From NCBI GenBank assembly GCA_016715115.1, contig JADKBM010000004.1, positions 992,001-1,056,000 of the forward strand: 64,000 nucleotides of DNA, given 5' to 3'. This stretch comes from Acidobacteriota bacterium. GTDB lineage: Bacteria; Acidobacteriota; Blastocatellia; Pyrinomonadales; Pyrinomonadaceae. The notes under the pieces were generated by a model. It saw only the letters and a list, made by a program, of their open reading frames with translations, did not search any database and was not told the DNA's origin. The translations under genes and the position numbers were made by a program. Shown here piece by piece: positions 9,289 through 17,185 of this stretch. Within the stretch, counting starts at the first letter, position 1. Every line of letters starts with the position of its first letter.

Positions 9289-10398
9289 TCACAGATTGCC
9301 ACGCCGCCGCTGCTCTTCTTCGATCGAAACGAACAGCGCTTTGAAATTGCCTTTGCCGAAGCCCTTGCAGCCCTTGCGCTGGAGGATCTCGTAGAAAACC
9401 GTCGGGCGATCCTCGACCGGTTTGGTGAAAACCTGGAGCAGATATCCTTCATCGTCGCGGTCGACGAGCAGTCCGAGCCTTTTCAGATCTTCGATGCTCT
9501 CGTCGATTTCGCCGACGCGTGCCGGAATCTCGTCGTAATACTCGTCGGGAACGCGAAGAAACTCGATGCCGTTTTCCTGGAGCTTGGCGACCGTGTGCAA
9601 GATGTCCTTGCAAAGCAGCGCAACGTGCTGCGCGCCGGCGGATCCGTAAAAGTCGATGTATTCCTGAATTTGCGATTTTCCGCCTTTGCCTTCGGCGGGT
9701 TCGTTGATCGGGAATTTGATGTTGTGTCCGCCGTCGGACATCACGATCGACATCAACGCCGTGTATTCGGTCGAGATGTCGTTGTCGTCGAAAGTGATGT
9801 AACGGAAAAATCCGAGCACGTCGCGATAGAAATCACACCAGTAGTTCATCTTACCGAGTTCGACGTTGCCGACGATGTGATCTACAAGCTGAAGCCCGAC
9901 ATCCTCGCCGGCGACTTCCTGTTTCGCAAAACCGGGAAGAAACGGCCCGGAGTAGTTATGGCCGTTATCGTTGTTGTACGAGATCAGAGAGTGGATCGTG
10001 TCGCCGTAGGTGTGTATCGCGGCCTTGCGCACCGATCCGTTCTCGTCGGTCCAGTCGTGCGGCTCGATGAAGGCGCGCGCCCCGCGCCGAACGGCTTCGT
10101 TGAAAGCGTGATCCGCGTCTTCGACGAGAAACGCAATGTCGCGGACGCCGTCACCGTGCAGCTTGATATGCTCGGCGGCCGGATGATCCGGCGTGAGCGG
10201 AGTCGTCAGAACAAAGTTGATGCGATTCTGCCGCATCGCGTAGCTCGTCGTCACGCGGTTTCCGGTTTCGAGTCCCGAATACGCGATGCGCGAAAATCCG
10301 AACGCCTTGCGGTAATAGAACTCCGCCTGTTTGGCGTTTCCAACATAGAATTCAACGTGATGTATCCTTTTCAGTCCTAATGGATTTTGTGTAGTCAT
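9289..10398 (-). CDS. hpd: 4-hydroxyphenylpyruvate dioxygenase
   Basis: 369 residues, with two vicinal-oxygen-chelate halves (N-terminal half from IHHVEFYVGNAKQAEFYY, catalytic half from about residue 165). Iron ligands are His in LVDHIVGNV, His in AQHVALL and Glu in VFYEILQR. The C-terminal signature GFGKGNFKALF that closes the active site is intact. It converts 4-hydroxyphenylpyruvate to homogentisate, which the next gene cleaves. The start is the ATG at 10398 (MTTQNPLGLKR). It is the first gene of the hpd-hmgA pair; the toxin-antitoxin remnant upstream separates it from phhA. Confidence 0.97.
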   Translation of the reverse strand: MTTQNPLGLKRIHHVEFYVGNAKQAEFYYRKAFGFSRIAYSGLETGNRVTTSYAMRQNRINFVLTTPLTPDHPAAEHIKLHGDGVRDIAFLVEDADHAFNEAVRRGARAFIEPHDWTDENGSVRKAAIHTYGDTIHSLISYNNDNGHNYSGPFLPGFAKQEVAGEDVGLQLVDHIVGNVELGKMNYWCDFYRDVLGFFRYITFDDNDISTEYTALMSIVMSDGGHNIKFPINEPAEGKGGKSQIQEYIDFYGSAGAQHVALLCKDILHTVAKLQENGIEFLRVPDEYYDEIPARVGEIDESIEDLKRLGLLVDRDDEGYLLQVFTKPVEDRPTVFYEILQRKGCKGFGKGNFKALFVSIEEEQRRRGNL

Positions 10399-10431
10399 GA
10401 TTCTATTTTTGTTTTGTAATATCTTCTTGAA

Positions 10432-10563
10432 TCAATTGCCAAGAAATGTAACAGGAGATTTGGGTTTGAGCATATTAAGTTTCTCCTGAGCGGGAACAAA
10501 CAACACAGTCGACAAGACCATCGGACAAACTGCAAGAATAATTGTTCGTGTCAGGTAACGCAT
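10432..10563 (-). CDS. Small ORF with a signal-peptide-like N-terminus (doubtful)
   Basis: 43 codons from ATG 10563, 11 bp after the higA stop on the same strand. The start MRYLTRTIILAVCPMVLSTV has a charged N-region and a hydrophobic core ending at VPAQ, which looks like a cleavable signal peptide followed by only about 20 residues. It could be a genuine small secreted protein or the 5' stump of a deleted gene. No strong ribosome-binding site is seen. Confidence 0.3.
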   Translation of the reverse strand: MRYLTRTIILAVCPMVLSTVLFVPAQEKLNMLKPKSPVTFLGN

Positions 10564-10574
10564 AAAATACCGAT

Positions 10575-10877
10575 TCAGAACTTGATTCCAAGCTCCAACT
10601 CACCACCCAGCCCTGATTCGATGATCTTTCGCAGCGTGGAAAGCCGAACGTCCTTGATATCGTTCTCGATTCGCGAAATATACGCCTTGTTCGTGCCGCA
10701 TTTATCAGCGAGTTCCTGTTGGGTCATCCCTTTCTTTTTGCGGGCTTCCTGAATCATAAAGCCGAGCTTAAATTCCTCAAATCCTTGCTCAACCGAGTCT
10801 CGTCCTTCTGTTCCAACCTCTCCGAATTTCTCATCGGCAAATTCGTCGATTGTTCTAATGTCACCCTTTTTCGGCAT
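10575..10877 (-). CDS. higA: HigA-type antitoxin (Xre-family HTH)
   Basis: 100 residues. A charged N-terminal third is followed by a cro/C1-type helix-turn-helix (about 42-95: ARKKKGMTQQELADKCGTNK, AYISRIENDIKDVRLSTL). This matches HigA antitoxins of the HigBA order in which the toxin gene comes first. The upstream gene overlaps its start by 17 bp and is recognisably higB, but it carries two stop codons. The antitoxin is therefore intact and orphaned here. It may still act as a repressor of its own promoter. Confidence 0.85.
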   Translation of the reverse strand: MPKKGDIRTIDEFADEKFGEVGTEGRDSVEQGFEEFKLGFMIQEARKKKGMTQQELADKCGTNKAYISRIENDIKDVRLSTLRKIIESGLGGELELGIKF

Positions 10878-11205
10878 AGTATTCCTCTCTGATCCTCAAT
10901 GCGCGGTCGATCTCATTTTGCGGGATCTTTTCAGTTTTCTTCTGAAAACCATTCATCAGTACAACAATTTTCCCTTCGTCGAAGAAACAAAACACGCGAT
11001 AGATATTGCCGCCAAACTGCGTGCGCATTTCCATCAATCCGTCGGTGCCTGCTAGTGCTTACAAATGATTTCGCGGTATCTCTTCGACAGTTCGCAGGAT
11101 CTTGATCGACCAGTAGAGCTTCTCCTGAACCTTTCGTGGTTGTTTGTCAAAAAACTAATCAAAATATCGCTTGAATAGAATGACATCTCTTACATTCTCA
11201 TCCAT
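10861..11205 (-). pseudogene. higB: HigB toxin gene with two in-frame stop codons
   Basis: From ATG 11205 to TGA 10861 one frame of 115 codons reads as a RelE/HigB toxin: VILFKRYF, then TAG at 11155-11157, then FFDKQPRKVQEKLYW and ILRTVEEIPRNHL, then TAA at 11059-11061, then AGTDGLMEMRTQFGGNIYRV and FCFFDEGKIVVLMNGFQKKT to EEYYAEKG. The frame never shifts; only two nonsense codons interrupt it. The conserved HigB core (GTDGL, R..FGG.IYR, GFQKKT) survives. The end overlaps higA by 17 bp, the standard higBA arrangement. It is inferred to be inactivated recently by point mutation while the antitoxin was kept. Confidence 0.85.
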
Positions 11206-11238
11206 AACGATTCTACGGTAAGTTGTCCAATGAGACAA

Positions 11239-12153
11239 CTATTTTCCGAAACTCTCAATATACTTCCTTGTCACTTCCTTCAGTTCCGCGTACGACGGAA
11301 TAACGTACAGAGTCTTTTGCATATCCGAATAGTTAAAATCGTGATTGATCACTTCGTCCAAGACGAACGGCCGGCGTTCGACCTTGTCGGAAAAAGCGTG
11401 CTCGATCTCGCCAAAGCTTGAAAGAAGCCCCGCGCCGTAGGCTTTGATGTCGCCTTCGTGTTCGACCAGGCCGAATTCAACGGTGAACCAGTAAAGGCGG
11501 CCCAACTGCTCCAGTTGTTCGTCCGTCGCAATACGCGCGCCGTGGCCGATGAACTGCGAAAAGTCCGCGAAGTTCGGATTCGTGAACATTGGAATATGAC
11601 CGATCGCTTCGTGGACGATGTCCGGCTCGGGCGTGTAAGCGGGATGCGAATGATGGCGAATATACTGTGTACAGAGCATCGTCCGGTAAGAAAGCCACGA
11701 AAGAAAGCCGCGCGTTTCGACCAAGCCTTCGATCGGCGCCAGACGGAATCCGGTAAGTTCTTTCAGGCACCGGTTCATTTCCGTCAATTGGGGAATTCGC
11801 TCCGTCGTGATGAAGAGATCTTTCTTTGCCCGAAGATAGAACGGCGACGCATACTTCTGCTGCAGCTCCTCAAGCTCTTCGGCGACATAACGCCAGACAC
11901 GCTGTTCGCGCGGCGTGTATTCAACGTCGGTGATAATGCCGGTCTCACGAAAGTTCTTCGCCAGCGAAGCGATATAGTCGCGCCGCTTGCGATAGTCGAC
12001 ATCGTTCGCGCCCGGATGATCAAGTTGGAGTTCGTTAATATGTTCAAACTCGAGGTCTGTGAACGCCGGAAGATCTTCGTCACGAACCTTGTAGTTCGAG
12101 ATCTCAGGTACAGCGTCCGCGGCGACGCTTGCGAAACTTGTGTCTGTCAGCAT
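11239..12153 (-). CDS. phhA: Phenylalanine 4-monooxygenase (phenylalanine hydroxylase)
   Basis: 304 residues, the monodomain bacterial length with no regulatory ACT domain. It hydroxylates phenylalanine to tyrosine using tetrahydrobiopterin and non-haem iron. The metal site is visible: the two histidines of VHEAIGHIPMF and the glutamate of YWFTVEFGLV. The substrate/pterin region RGFLSWLSYRTMLCTQYIRH is also typical. The start is ATG 12153 (MLTDTSFASV). It supplies tyrosine to the hpd-hmgA genes on the same strand about 1 kb downstream, beyond the higBA remnant. No pterin dehydratase gene is seen nearby. Confidence 0.97.
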   Translation of the reverse strand: MLTDTSFASVAADAVPEISNYKVRDEDLPAFTDLEFEHINELQLDHPGANDVDYRKRRDYIASLAKNFRETGIITDVEYTPREQRVWRYVAEELEELQQKYASPFYLRAKKDLFITTERIPQLTEMNRCLKELTGFRLAPIEGLVETRGFLSWLSYRTMLCTQYIRHHSHPAYTPEPDIVHEAIGHIPMFTNPNFADFSQFIGHGARIATDEQLEQLGRLYWFTVEFGLVEHEGDIKAYGAGLLSSFGEIEHAFSDKVERRPFVLDEVINHDFNYSDMQKTLYVIPSYAELKEVTRKYIESFGK

Positions 12154-12333
12154 TGTGATTAAAATCCTCTACCGATTTTGACGTACGAAATGGAAAGTTA
12201 TCTCTAAATAACCAATTGTAATGGAAAGCGTAACGAAACTGAATAGCTTTCGTTTGTTTATCGCGAACTGCGGATTTATTTTGTAAGGAAAATAAAGCGC
12301 TATACCTTATTTTATGAAGCAATCGATTCGACC

Positions 12334-15111
12334 TCAGCGCCAATTACCGATCAAGACAAACGGCGACCAGTACGCCGGATGGGAAAAATTCCGCGTTTTC
12401 GCATTGGCCGGCACTTCGGTCTTTTCGCCGGTGAGCAGCAGTTTCTGCGCATACTGCATCGCGTCGGCTTTCGACGCCTTCGGATTCGCTTTCAAGTATC
12501 CGTAGAAACTGCTCATCAACTTTGCGGTGCTCTTATCCTCGACTTCCCAAAGGGTCGCGAGAACCGCCTTTCCGTTCCGAGTTTGGATCAGACTTGCGAA
12601 ACTCTCGACCTCGGCGCCGTTCGAATCGTCTTCGGATGCCGTATTGCACGCCGAAAGGGTGATCAGTTCGACATTCGAAAAATCGAGTAGCGGCGAGTTT
12701 CCGAATTCTTCCAGCGTAAGAATTCGGCCGTTTCCCATCAGCAAGAACGAGGTCGACCAATTTTCGGCGAGTCGAAAATGACTCGCGAAATGAACGACCG
12801 TATATTCCGTTTTGCCGTCGCGGGATCGCCGCGCGAGCGAATCGGTCAGGTTTTTCAGCGTGAAGTCGTCGTTCAAGAAGCGTCGTCCCGCCAGAATCCC
12901 TTTCTCGGTCGGATCGCCGGACTCGCGAATCAGCGTTTTTAGCTCGTCTTCTACAGCCGGAAGCGCCTCAAGTCTTATCGGTTCGTCGGGATAATCCGGA
13001 TAAAAAACGCTCTGTTCGGTCGAAACTCCCATTCCGAGTCCCTTCCATTCAACGTTCGAATCGCCAATATCGTCGCGAGTCTGCCGGGTAACAACGACGT
13101 TTTGGTATTTTTCGACCAAATAGGTCTTTCCGTCAGACGAAAGCGCGGCGAGCGGAATGTAGCGCAAAGTTCCGTCGAGCGACCAAACCAGCGTCTTTGC
13201 CTTTGAATCAGTGAGCACAGTTTCGACCGGTTTGATCAGGATGTCGTAAAGCTCCTTGGCCAATGGTCGCGGATCCGATTTCGGATCCTGCAAGGACTTT
13301 CGAAAAGCGAAGATCTTCTTGTTCAGTTCGGACGCCTTGATGTCTGTCTTTCCGGCGATCTGAACGGTCGGCGTCGTGACGACGACGCGATAGCGTTCAT
13401 CCGTAACCACCGTCGAGAGCGCTACCGTTCCGTTCCCGAAACTCCGGAGCCTCGACTGCAAATCGCGATCGGCCTGAACCGTTTTGGCCTTTTCAGACCC
13501 GATCTCTTTGATCAGCTCCTTCTCGAGAAACAGTTTGAACGCCGCGTTCGCATCTGTAAGTTCGGCTGAGAGCCGCAGATACTCCTTTTCCTCATCGGCT
13601 GAAAGAGCGCCGTCCTGCCGCGATAGCAGTCGCTTCTTGTCGTCCAGCTTCTGGAACTTCTCGCCGGCCTGCGAGACCTGGTCCGCGAGTTTCGAATATC
13701 GTTCGATCAGCGTCTTTTCCTTTTCAGTGAGGTTTGCACGCTGCGCCAGAGTCTTGACCTCATCGCCGTCCCGGCGCACGAAGCCGGAAAACTCCTCTTC
13801 CTTGAGCATCCGAAGAATGTTCTCGGCATCGGCAAACTGACCGACACTGATGAGGATATCGGCAAGAAATCGATATTGGTCCTCGATCGAGGTCAGATAC
13901 GATTTTTGACTCGCCGCGTCCAGGCCTTTGATCGCCGAGCGGAGTTCCTGATACCTGTTGACACATTGCTTGCCGAAAAAGATCGCCACCGGCAATTGCG
14001 ACGATCGATGATATGCGCGCATCAGATTGCTGAGAACGATCGCTTCGAGATCCCGGTCCTGCGTTTCCCTGGCAAGCAAAAGGGACTGATTGAAGCTATC
14101 GAGATGCGGAGCGCCCAGTTCGAAGTTCGCCAGACCGATGTTGTTAAGCACGGTTGCGAGACCGGGACGGTCTTGATTCTTTGTGTGGGCCTCCAGCGCG
14201 AGTTGAAAATACTCAAGCGCCTTGCGCCGGTCCTTGAGTCCGAGGTAGGCGTTCCCAAAATTGTTGAAAAGCGTTGCCTTCTGATTCTCGAACCCGAGTT
14301 CTGAAAAGATCTTGAGAGCGTTTTCATAATGAACGATCGCCGCTTGCGGTTCGGTGTCGGAAACGGCCATTCCCAAGTTGTTCAGCGTTATGGCCTCGCC
14401 GCCGCGGTCCCCGGTTCGCCGGCGAAGGGCCAGAGACCCTTCAAGATATCCGATCGCTCTTTCGTTGTCGCCAAGCGCATTGTAAAGCAGACCGATATTG
14501 CTCAGAACGATCGCTTCGTCACGCAGTTCGCCGCGTTCGTGCCGAATCCGCAACGCCTTCTTGAATGAGTCCAGGGCGAGTTGCCGTTCGCCGAGCCCGG
14601 CATACGCGAAACCGAGGCTGTTCAAAGTCTGCGCTTCGCCGCTTATGTCGGTGGTCAGCCTGCGAAATACCAGTGCGTCGGAATGGTACTCAATCGCTTT
14701 CAGGTAGTTCCCGCGTTCGCTGTAGAGATTGCCCAAATTGTTGAGTGTCCGCGCTTGCAAGCTAACTTGTCCAACCTCGCGAAAGATCTCAAGAACATCG
14801 AGATAGATCTTGAGTGCCGCGTCGCTCTCGCCGAGCAAGTCCTTGATCAACCCGACCCCAAGCATCGAACTGCCGTAATTTGCCCGGTCGCCGATCTCGC
14901 CGTAGAGTCGCGCCGACTCCTCGAACTTCAAAAGCGCCGCTTGATAGGACTGAAACGTCCTCTTTGTTCGGAGTTCGATCGCTTCGTCGAACGCAGCCTT
15001 TGCGGCGGTTCTTTTTTGCGAGTCGCCTGGTTGGGCATTCGCAGAAATCGAGGCAAGCGAGATCATCACAAGGACTGAAAGCAACAACCATTTTGAAAAG
15101 GCAATCTTCAT
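12334..15111 (-). CDS. Exported TPR-CHAT domain protein (caspase-like peptidase family)
   Basis: 925 residues. A signal peptide (MKIAFSKWLLLSVLVMISLA ending near ANAQ) is followed by about ten tetratricopeptide repeats with the classic LNNLG and AIxxxxxAL patterns (about 60-440), a charged coiled-coil region (about 450-560), and a C-terminal CHAT domain. The caspase-like dyad is present: His in YTVVHFASHF and Cys in LITLSACNTASE. CHAT is clan CD; relatives include separase and the TPR-CHAT protease of Craspase systems. There is no CRISPR locus here and this one is secreted, so a periplasmic or surface role is more likely. It is divergent from the Lrp-type regulator. Confidence 0.9.
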   Translation of the reverse strand: MKIAFSKWLLLSVLVMISLASISANAQPGDSQKRTAAKAAFDEAIELRTKRTFQSYQAALLKFEESARLYGEIGDRANYGSSMLGVGLIKDLLGESDAALKIYLDVLEIFREVGQVSLQARTLNNLGNLYSERGNYLKAIEYHSDALVFRRLTTDISGEAQTLNSLGFAYAGLGERQLALDSFKKALRIRHERGELRDEAIVLSNIGLLYNALGDNERAIGYLEGSLALRRRTGDRGGEAITLNNLGMAVSDTEPQAAIVHYENALKIFSELGFENQKATLFNNFGNAYLGLKDRRKALEYFQLALEAHTKNQDRPGLATVLNNIGLANFELGAPHLDSFNQSLLLARETQDRDLEAIVLSNLMRAYHRSSQLPVAIFFGKQCVNRYQELRSAIKGLDAASQKSYLTSIEDQYRFLADILISVGQFADAENILRMLKEEEFSGFVRRDGDEVKTLAQRANLTEKEKTLIERYSKLADQVSQAGEKFQKLDDKKRLLSRQDGALSADEEKEYLRLSAELTDANAAFKLFLEKELIKEIGSEKAKTVQADRDLQSRLRSFGNGTVALSTVVTDERYRVVVTTPTVQIAGKTDIKASELNKKIFAFRKSLQDPKSDPRPLAKELYDILIKPVETVLTDSKAKTLVWSLDGTLRYIPLAALSSDGKTYLVEKYQNVVVTRQTRDDIGDSNVEWKGLGMGVSTEQSVFYPDYPDEPIRLEALPAVEDELKTLIRESGDPTEKGILAGRRFLNDDFTLKNLTDSLARRSRDGKTEYTVVHFASHFRLAENWSTSFLLMGNGRILTLEEFGNSPLLDFSNVELITLSACNTASEDDSNGAEVESFASLIQTRNGKAVLATLWEVEDKSTAKLMSSFYGYLKANPKASKADAMQYAQKLLLTGEKTEVPANAKTRNFSHPAYWSPFVLIGNWR

Positions 15112-15237
15112 ACGCGAAAGAATCTAGGAACAGAACGGAACTCCTGACCGGAATTGCACAAAAATTATGGTATCAAATCGCAAGACAGTTCTGTCCCGGA
15201 ATGCTAAAATTCGGACGAGTGGGGAGCGTGCGTTAGT

Positions 15238-15687
15238 TTGGAACCTCAAATCGACAAGATCAATTGGAAGATTTTATCCGAGCTTCAGGATGACGCCCGA
15301 ATTTCGTATGCCGAACTGGGCCGGCGCGTCGGTCTGACAACGCCGGCCGTCATTGAACGCGTCCGCAAACTCGAAGACCTTGGCGTAATCACGGGTTATC
15401 GGGCGGAAATTGATCCCGCGAAGATCGGTTTGCCGATCACCGCGTTCATCAGGATGAGCATCACCGGCATCGATTACTCGCACATCATTGAAACCGTGAA
15501 CACATCAAAAGAAGTTCTCGAATGTCATCGCGGCACGGGCGGCGATTCGTTCATTATGAAGGTTTCGGTCGCCGACGTCGGACACTTGCAGATGTTGATC
15601 GACAAGCTTACTCCTTACGGAATAACAACAACTTCCATCGTTCTTTCATCACCCATCAAACGCCGGAGCATTGAACCGAATTCCTGA
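15238..15687 (+). CDS. Lrp/AsnC-family transcriptional regulator
   Basis: 149 residues from TTG 15238 with GGGGAG upstream. An N-terminal winged helix-turn-helix (ISYAELGRRVGLTTPAVIER) is followed by the RAM/ACT ligand-binding domain (about 65-145; ITAFIRMSITGIDYS, ECHRGTGGDSFIMKV). Members sense amino acids and control their metabolism. It is divergent from the TPR-CHAT gene and about 3 kb from the phenylalanine catabolism genes. Control of those genes is a reasonable guess only; no operator was identified. Confidence 0.92.
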   Translation: MEPQIDKINWKILSELQDDARISYAELGRRVGLTTPAVIERVRKLEDLGVITGYRAEIDPAKIGLPITAFIRMSITGIDYSHIIETVNTSKEVLECHRGTGGDSFIMKVSVADVGHLQMLIDKLTPYGITTTSIVLSSPIKRRSIEPNS

Positions 15688-15765
15688 CCGACGCAAAATC
15701 TTTTCAGAATCCCGTCGTTGTTACATTGGTTCGCTGTCAAACCTGATCATTTGTGAGATTCATTT

Positions 15766-16335
15766 ATGGCTGATACTTCTTGGGTTGCGAAAAAGACCGT
15801 GACCGGCGATCTTCGGGATTCCGACGTTCAAAAGATCAAATCGTTTTCTTTCGGCGGAATCGGTTTCGATCCGAAGACATTTCCGCTCCTCGCGGATTTC
15901 ATCGATCGCGGTCAGATCAAAGTCGAATACGATTCCGAAAAAGGCGGAATGGCGGAATATGACTACAAGACGAACACGATCGTTCTCGGATTTACGTGGT
16001 GTCTCGATTCGGTCAAAGACGCGCTGATAATTCACGAATGTACGCACGCCGTTTACGATGTCGCAAAAACAAAAATGTCGACGGCGATCTCGGAATCGAT
16101 CGCCTACATCGTGCAGTGCCAGTATCTGCTTGTTAAACGCGGAGACGGAAAACGTCTGACCAGCCCGAACAAGGCCAAAGACCTGGTTTTCGAACTCGCC
16201 TGGAAGATCGCCGCGAAACTCCAGAACGGGCAATCGGTCGACTTGACGGACAAAAGCAATCTGCAGGAGGCCGTTTCGAAACACCCGTTCTATATGGGCA
16301 AATCGGCCGGCGACGCCGGCTTCGACGGAGTGTAG
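15766..16335 (+). CDS. Small HExxH putative metallopeptidase-like protein
   Basis: 189 residues, no signal peptide. An HExxH zinc-binding motif is visible at about residues 90-94 (ALIIHECTHAVYDV), followed about 17 residues later by a glutamate in SESIAYIVQCQY. That spacing resembles gluzincin-type metallopeptidases. The rest is not recognised. The region after the Glu (NKAKDLVFELAWKIAAKLQN) is helical. The combination suggests a cytoplasmic zinc peptidase or an immunity/housekeeping protein of that fold. It follows the Lrp regulator by 78 bp on the same strand. Confidence 0.75.
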   Translation: MADTSWVAKKTVTGDLRDSDVQKIKSFSFGGIGFDPKTFPLLADFIDRGQIKVEYDSEKGGMAEYDYKTNTIVLGFTWCLDSVKDALIIHECTHAVYDVAKTKMSTAISESIAYIVQCQYLLVKRGDGKRLTSPNKAKDLVFELAWKIAAKLQNGQSVDLTDKSNLQEAVSKHPFYMGKSAGDAGFDGV

Positions 16336-16418
16336 ATTCCAAGTTCCAGGATTCCGGTCTTCTTGGAGCCAGTCGGAAAGAACCGTTTGAGTGCTTGGCC
16401 GACGCGTGGGTTCCGCTC

Positions 16419-17054
16419 TCATTGAGTCGCCTTCCTTTCGGAAAGATAAAAATGCCAAAGAAGCCTGGCGGCCGACGCGCGGTGCGGTTTCCAGCGTTCG
16501 GCAATGACCTGAAACTCTTCCGAGTTCGGCGCCTGCTCCAGATTTTTGAGTTTCCGGTACGCGACGTGGAGCGCGAGGTCGCCTTTCGGCATCACGTCCG
16601 GACGACGCATCGCCATCAAAAGAAAGATGTCAGCCGTCCAATCGCCGATTCCCTTCACTTTCTTCAGTTCGTTTTTGGCGTCGGCATCGGACAATTCGTG
16701 CACTGTTTCCAAATCGAGAGTTCCTTCATCGATCGATTTGGCAAGTTCACGGACGTAGCCGGCTTTCTGACGCGAAAAGTAACAGGACCGCAGTTCTTCA
16801 TCGGTCATCCTGAGCAAATACTCAGGCGTCACCTCGTTGATTCGTTCCTTCAACTTGTTGAAAGCCGCGAGCGCGGAGGCAAGCGAAACCTGTTGTTCAA
16901 GAATGATATGAACCAGTGTCGCAAACGTCGCCTCGCGCGCCCATAGCGGCGGCGTCCCGAATCGCTCGAGAATCCATCCGAATTCCGGTTCGATCTCCGC
17001 CAATTCACGGCAAGCCGATGCGAGAGCCTGTTCGTTCAACTGCGCGATTCCCAT
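16419..17054 (-). CDS. DNA-3-methyladenine glycosylase II (AlkA type)
   Basis: 211 residues from ATG 17054 (MGIAQLNEQA); an upstream start at 17132 adds 26 unlikely residues. It has the HhH-GPD fold: the hairpin LKKVKGIGDWTADIFLLMA, followed by the catalytic aspartate in PKGDLAL. ILEQQVSLASALAAFNKL is the typical N-terminal helix of AlkA-like glycosylases. It removes alkylated bases in base-excision repair. The E. coli AlkA N-terminal beta domain is absent, so this is a compact AlkA. It is divergent from the molybdopterin oxidoreductase, with 131 bp between. Confidence 0.9.
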   Translation of the reverse strand: MGIAQLNEQALASACRELAEIEPEFGWILERFGTPPLWAREATFATLVHIILEQQVSLASALAAFNKLKERINEVTPEYLLRMTDEELRSCYFSRQKAGYVRELAKSIDEGTLDLETVHELSDADAKNELKKVKGIGDWTADIFLLMAMRRPDVMPKGDLALHVAYRKLKNLEQAPNSEEFQVIAERWKPHRASAARLLWHFYLSERKATQ

Positions 17055-17185
17055 TCGGATCAGCGTACAGCGGACAGCTGAAAACTGAAAGCCGACACCC
17101 CAAACTATCAACTGTCCACTATGCACTATCAACTATTCCGAAGTCCGTCTTCGAATTTCTGCGTCTTCGGATTACAATTGCGTCG

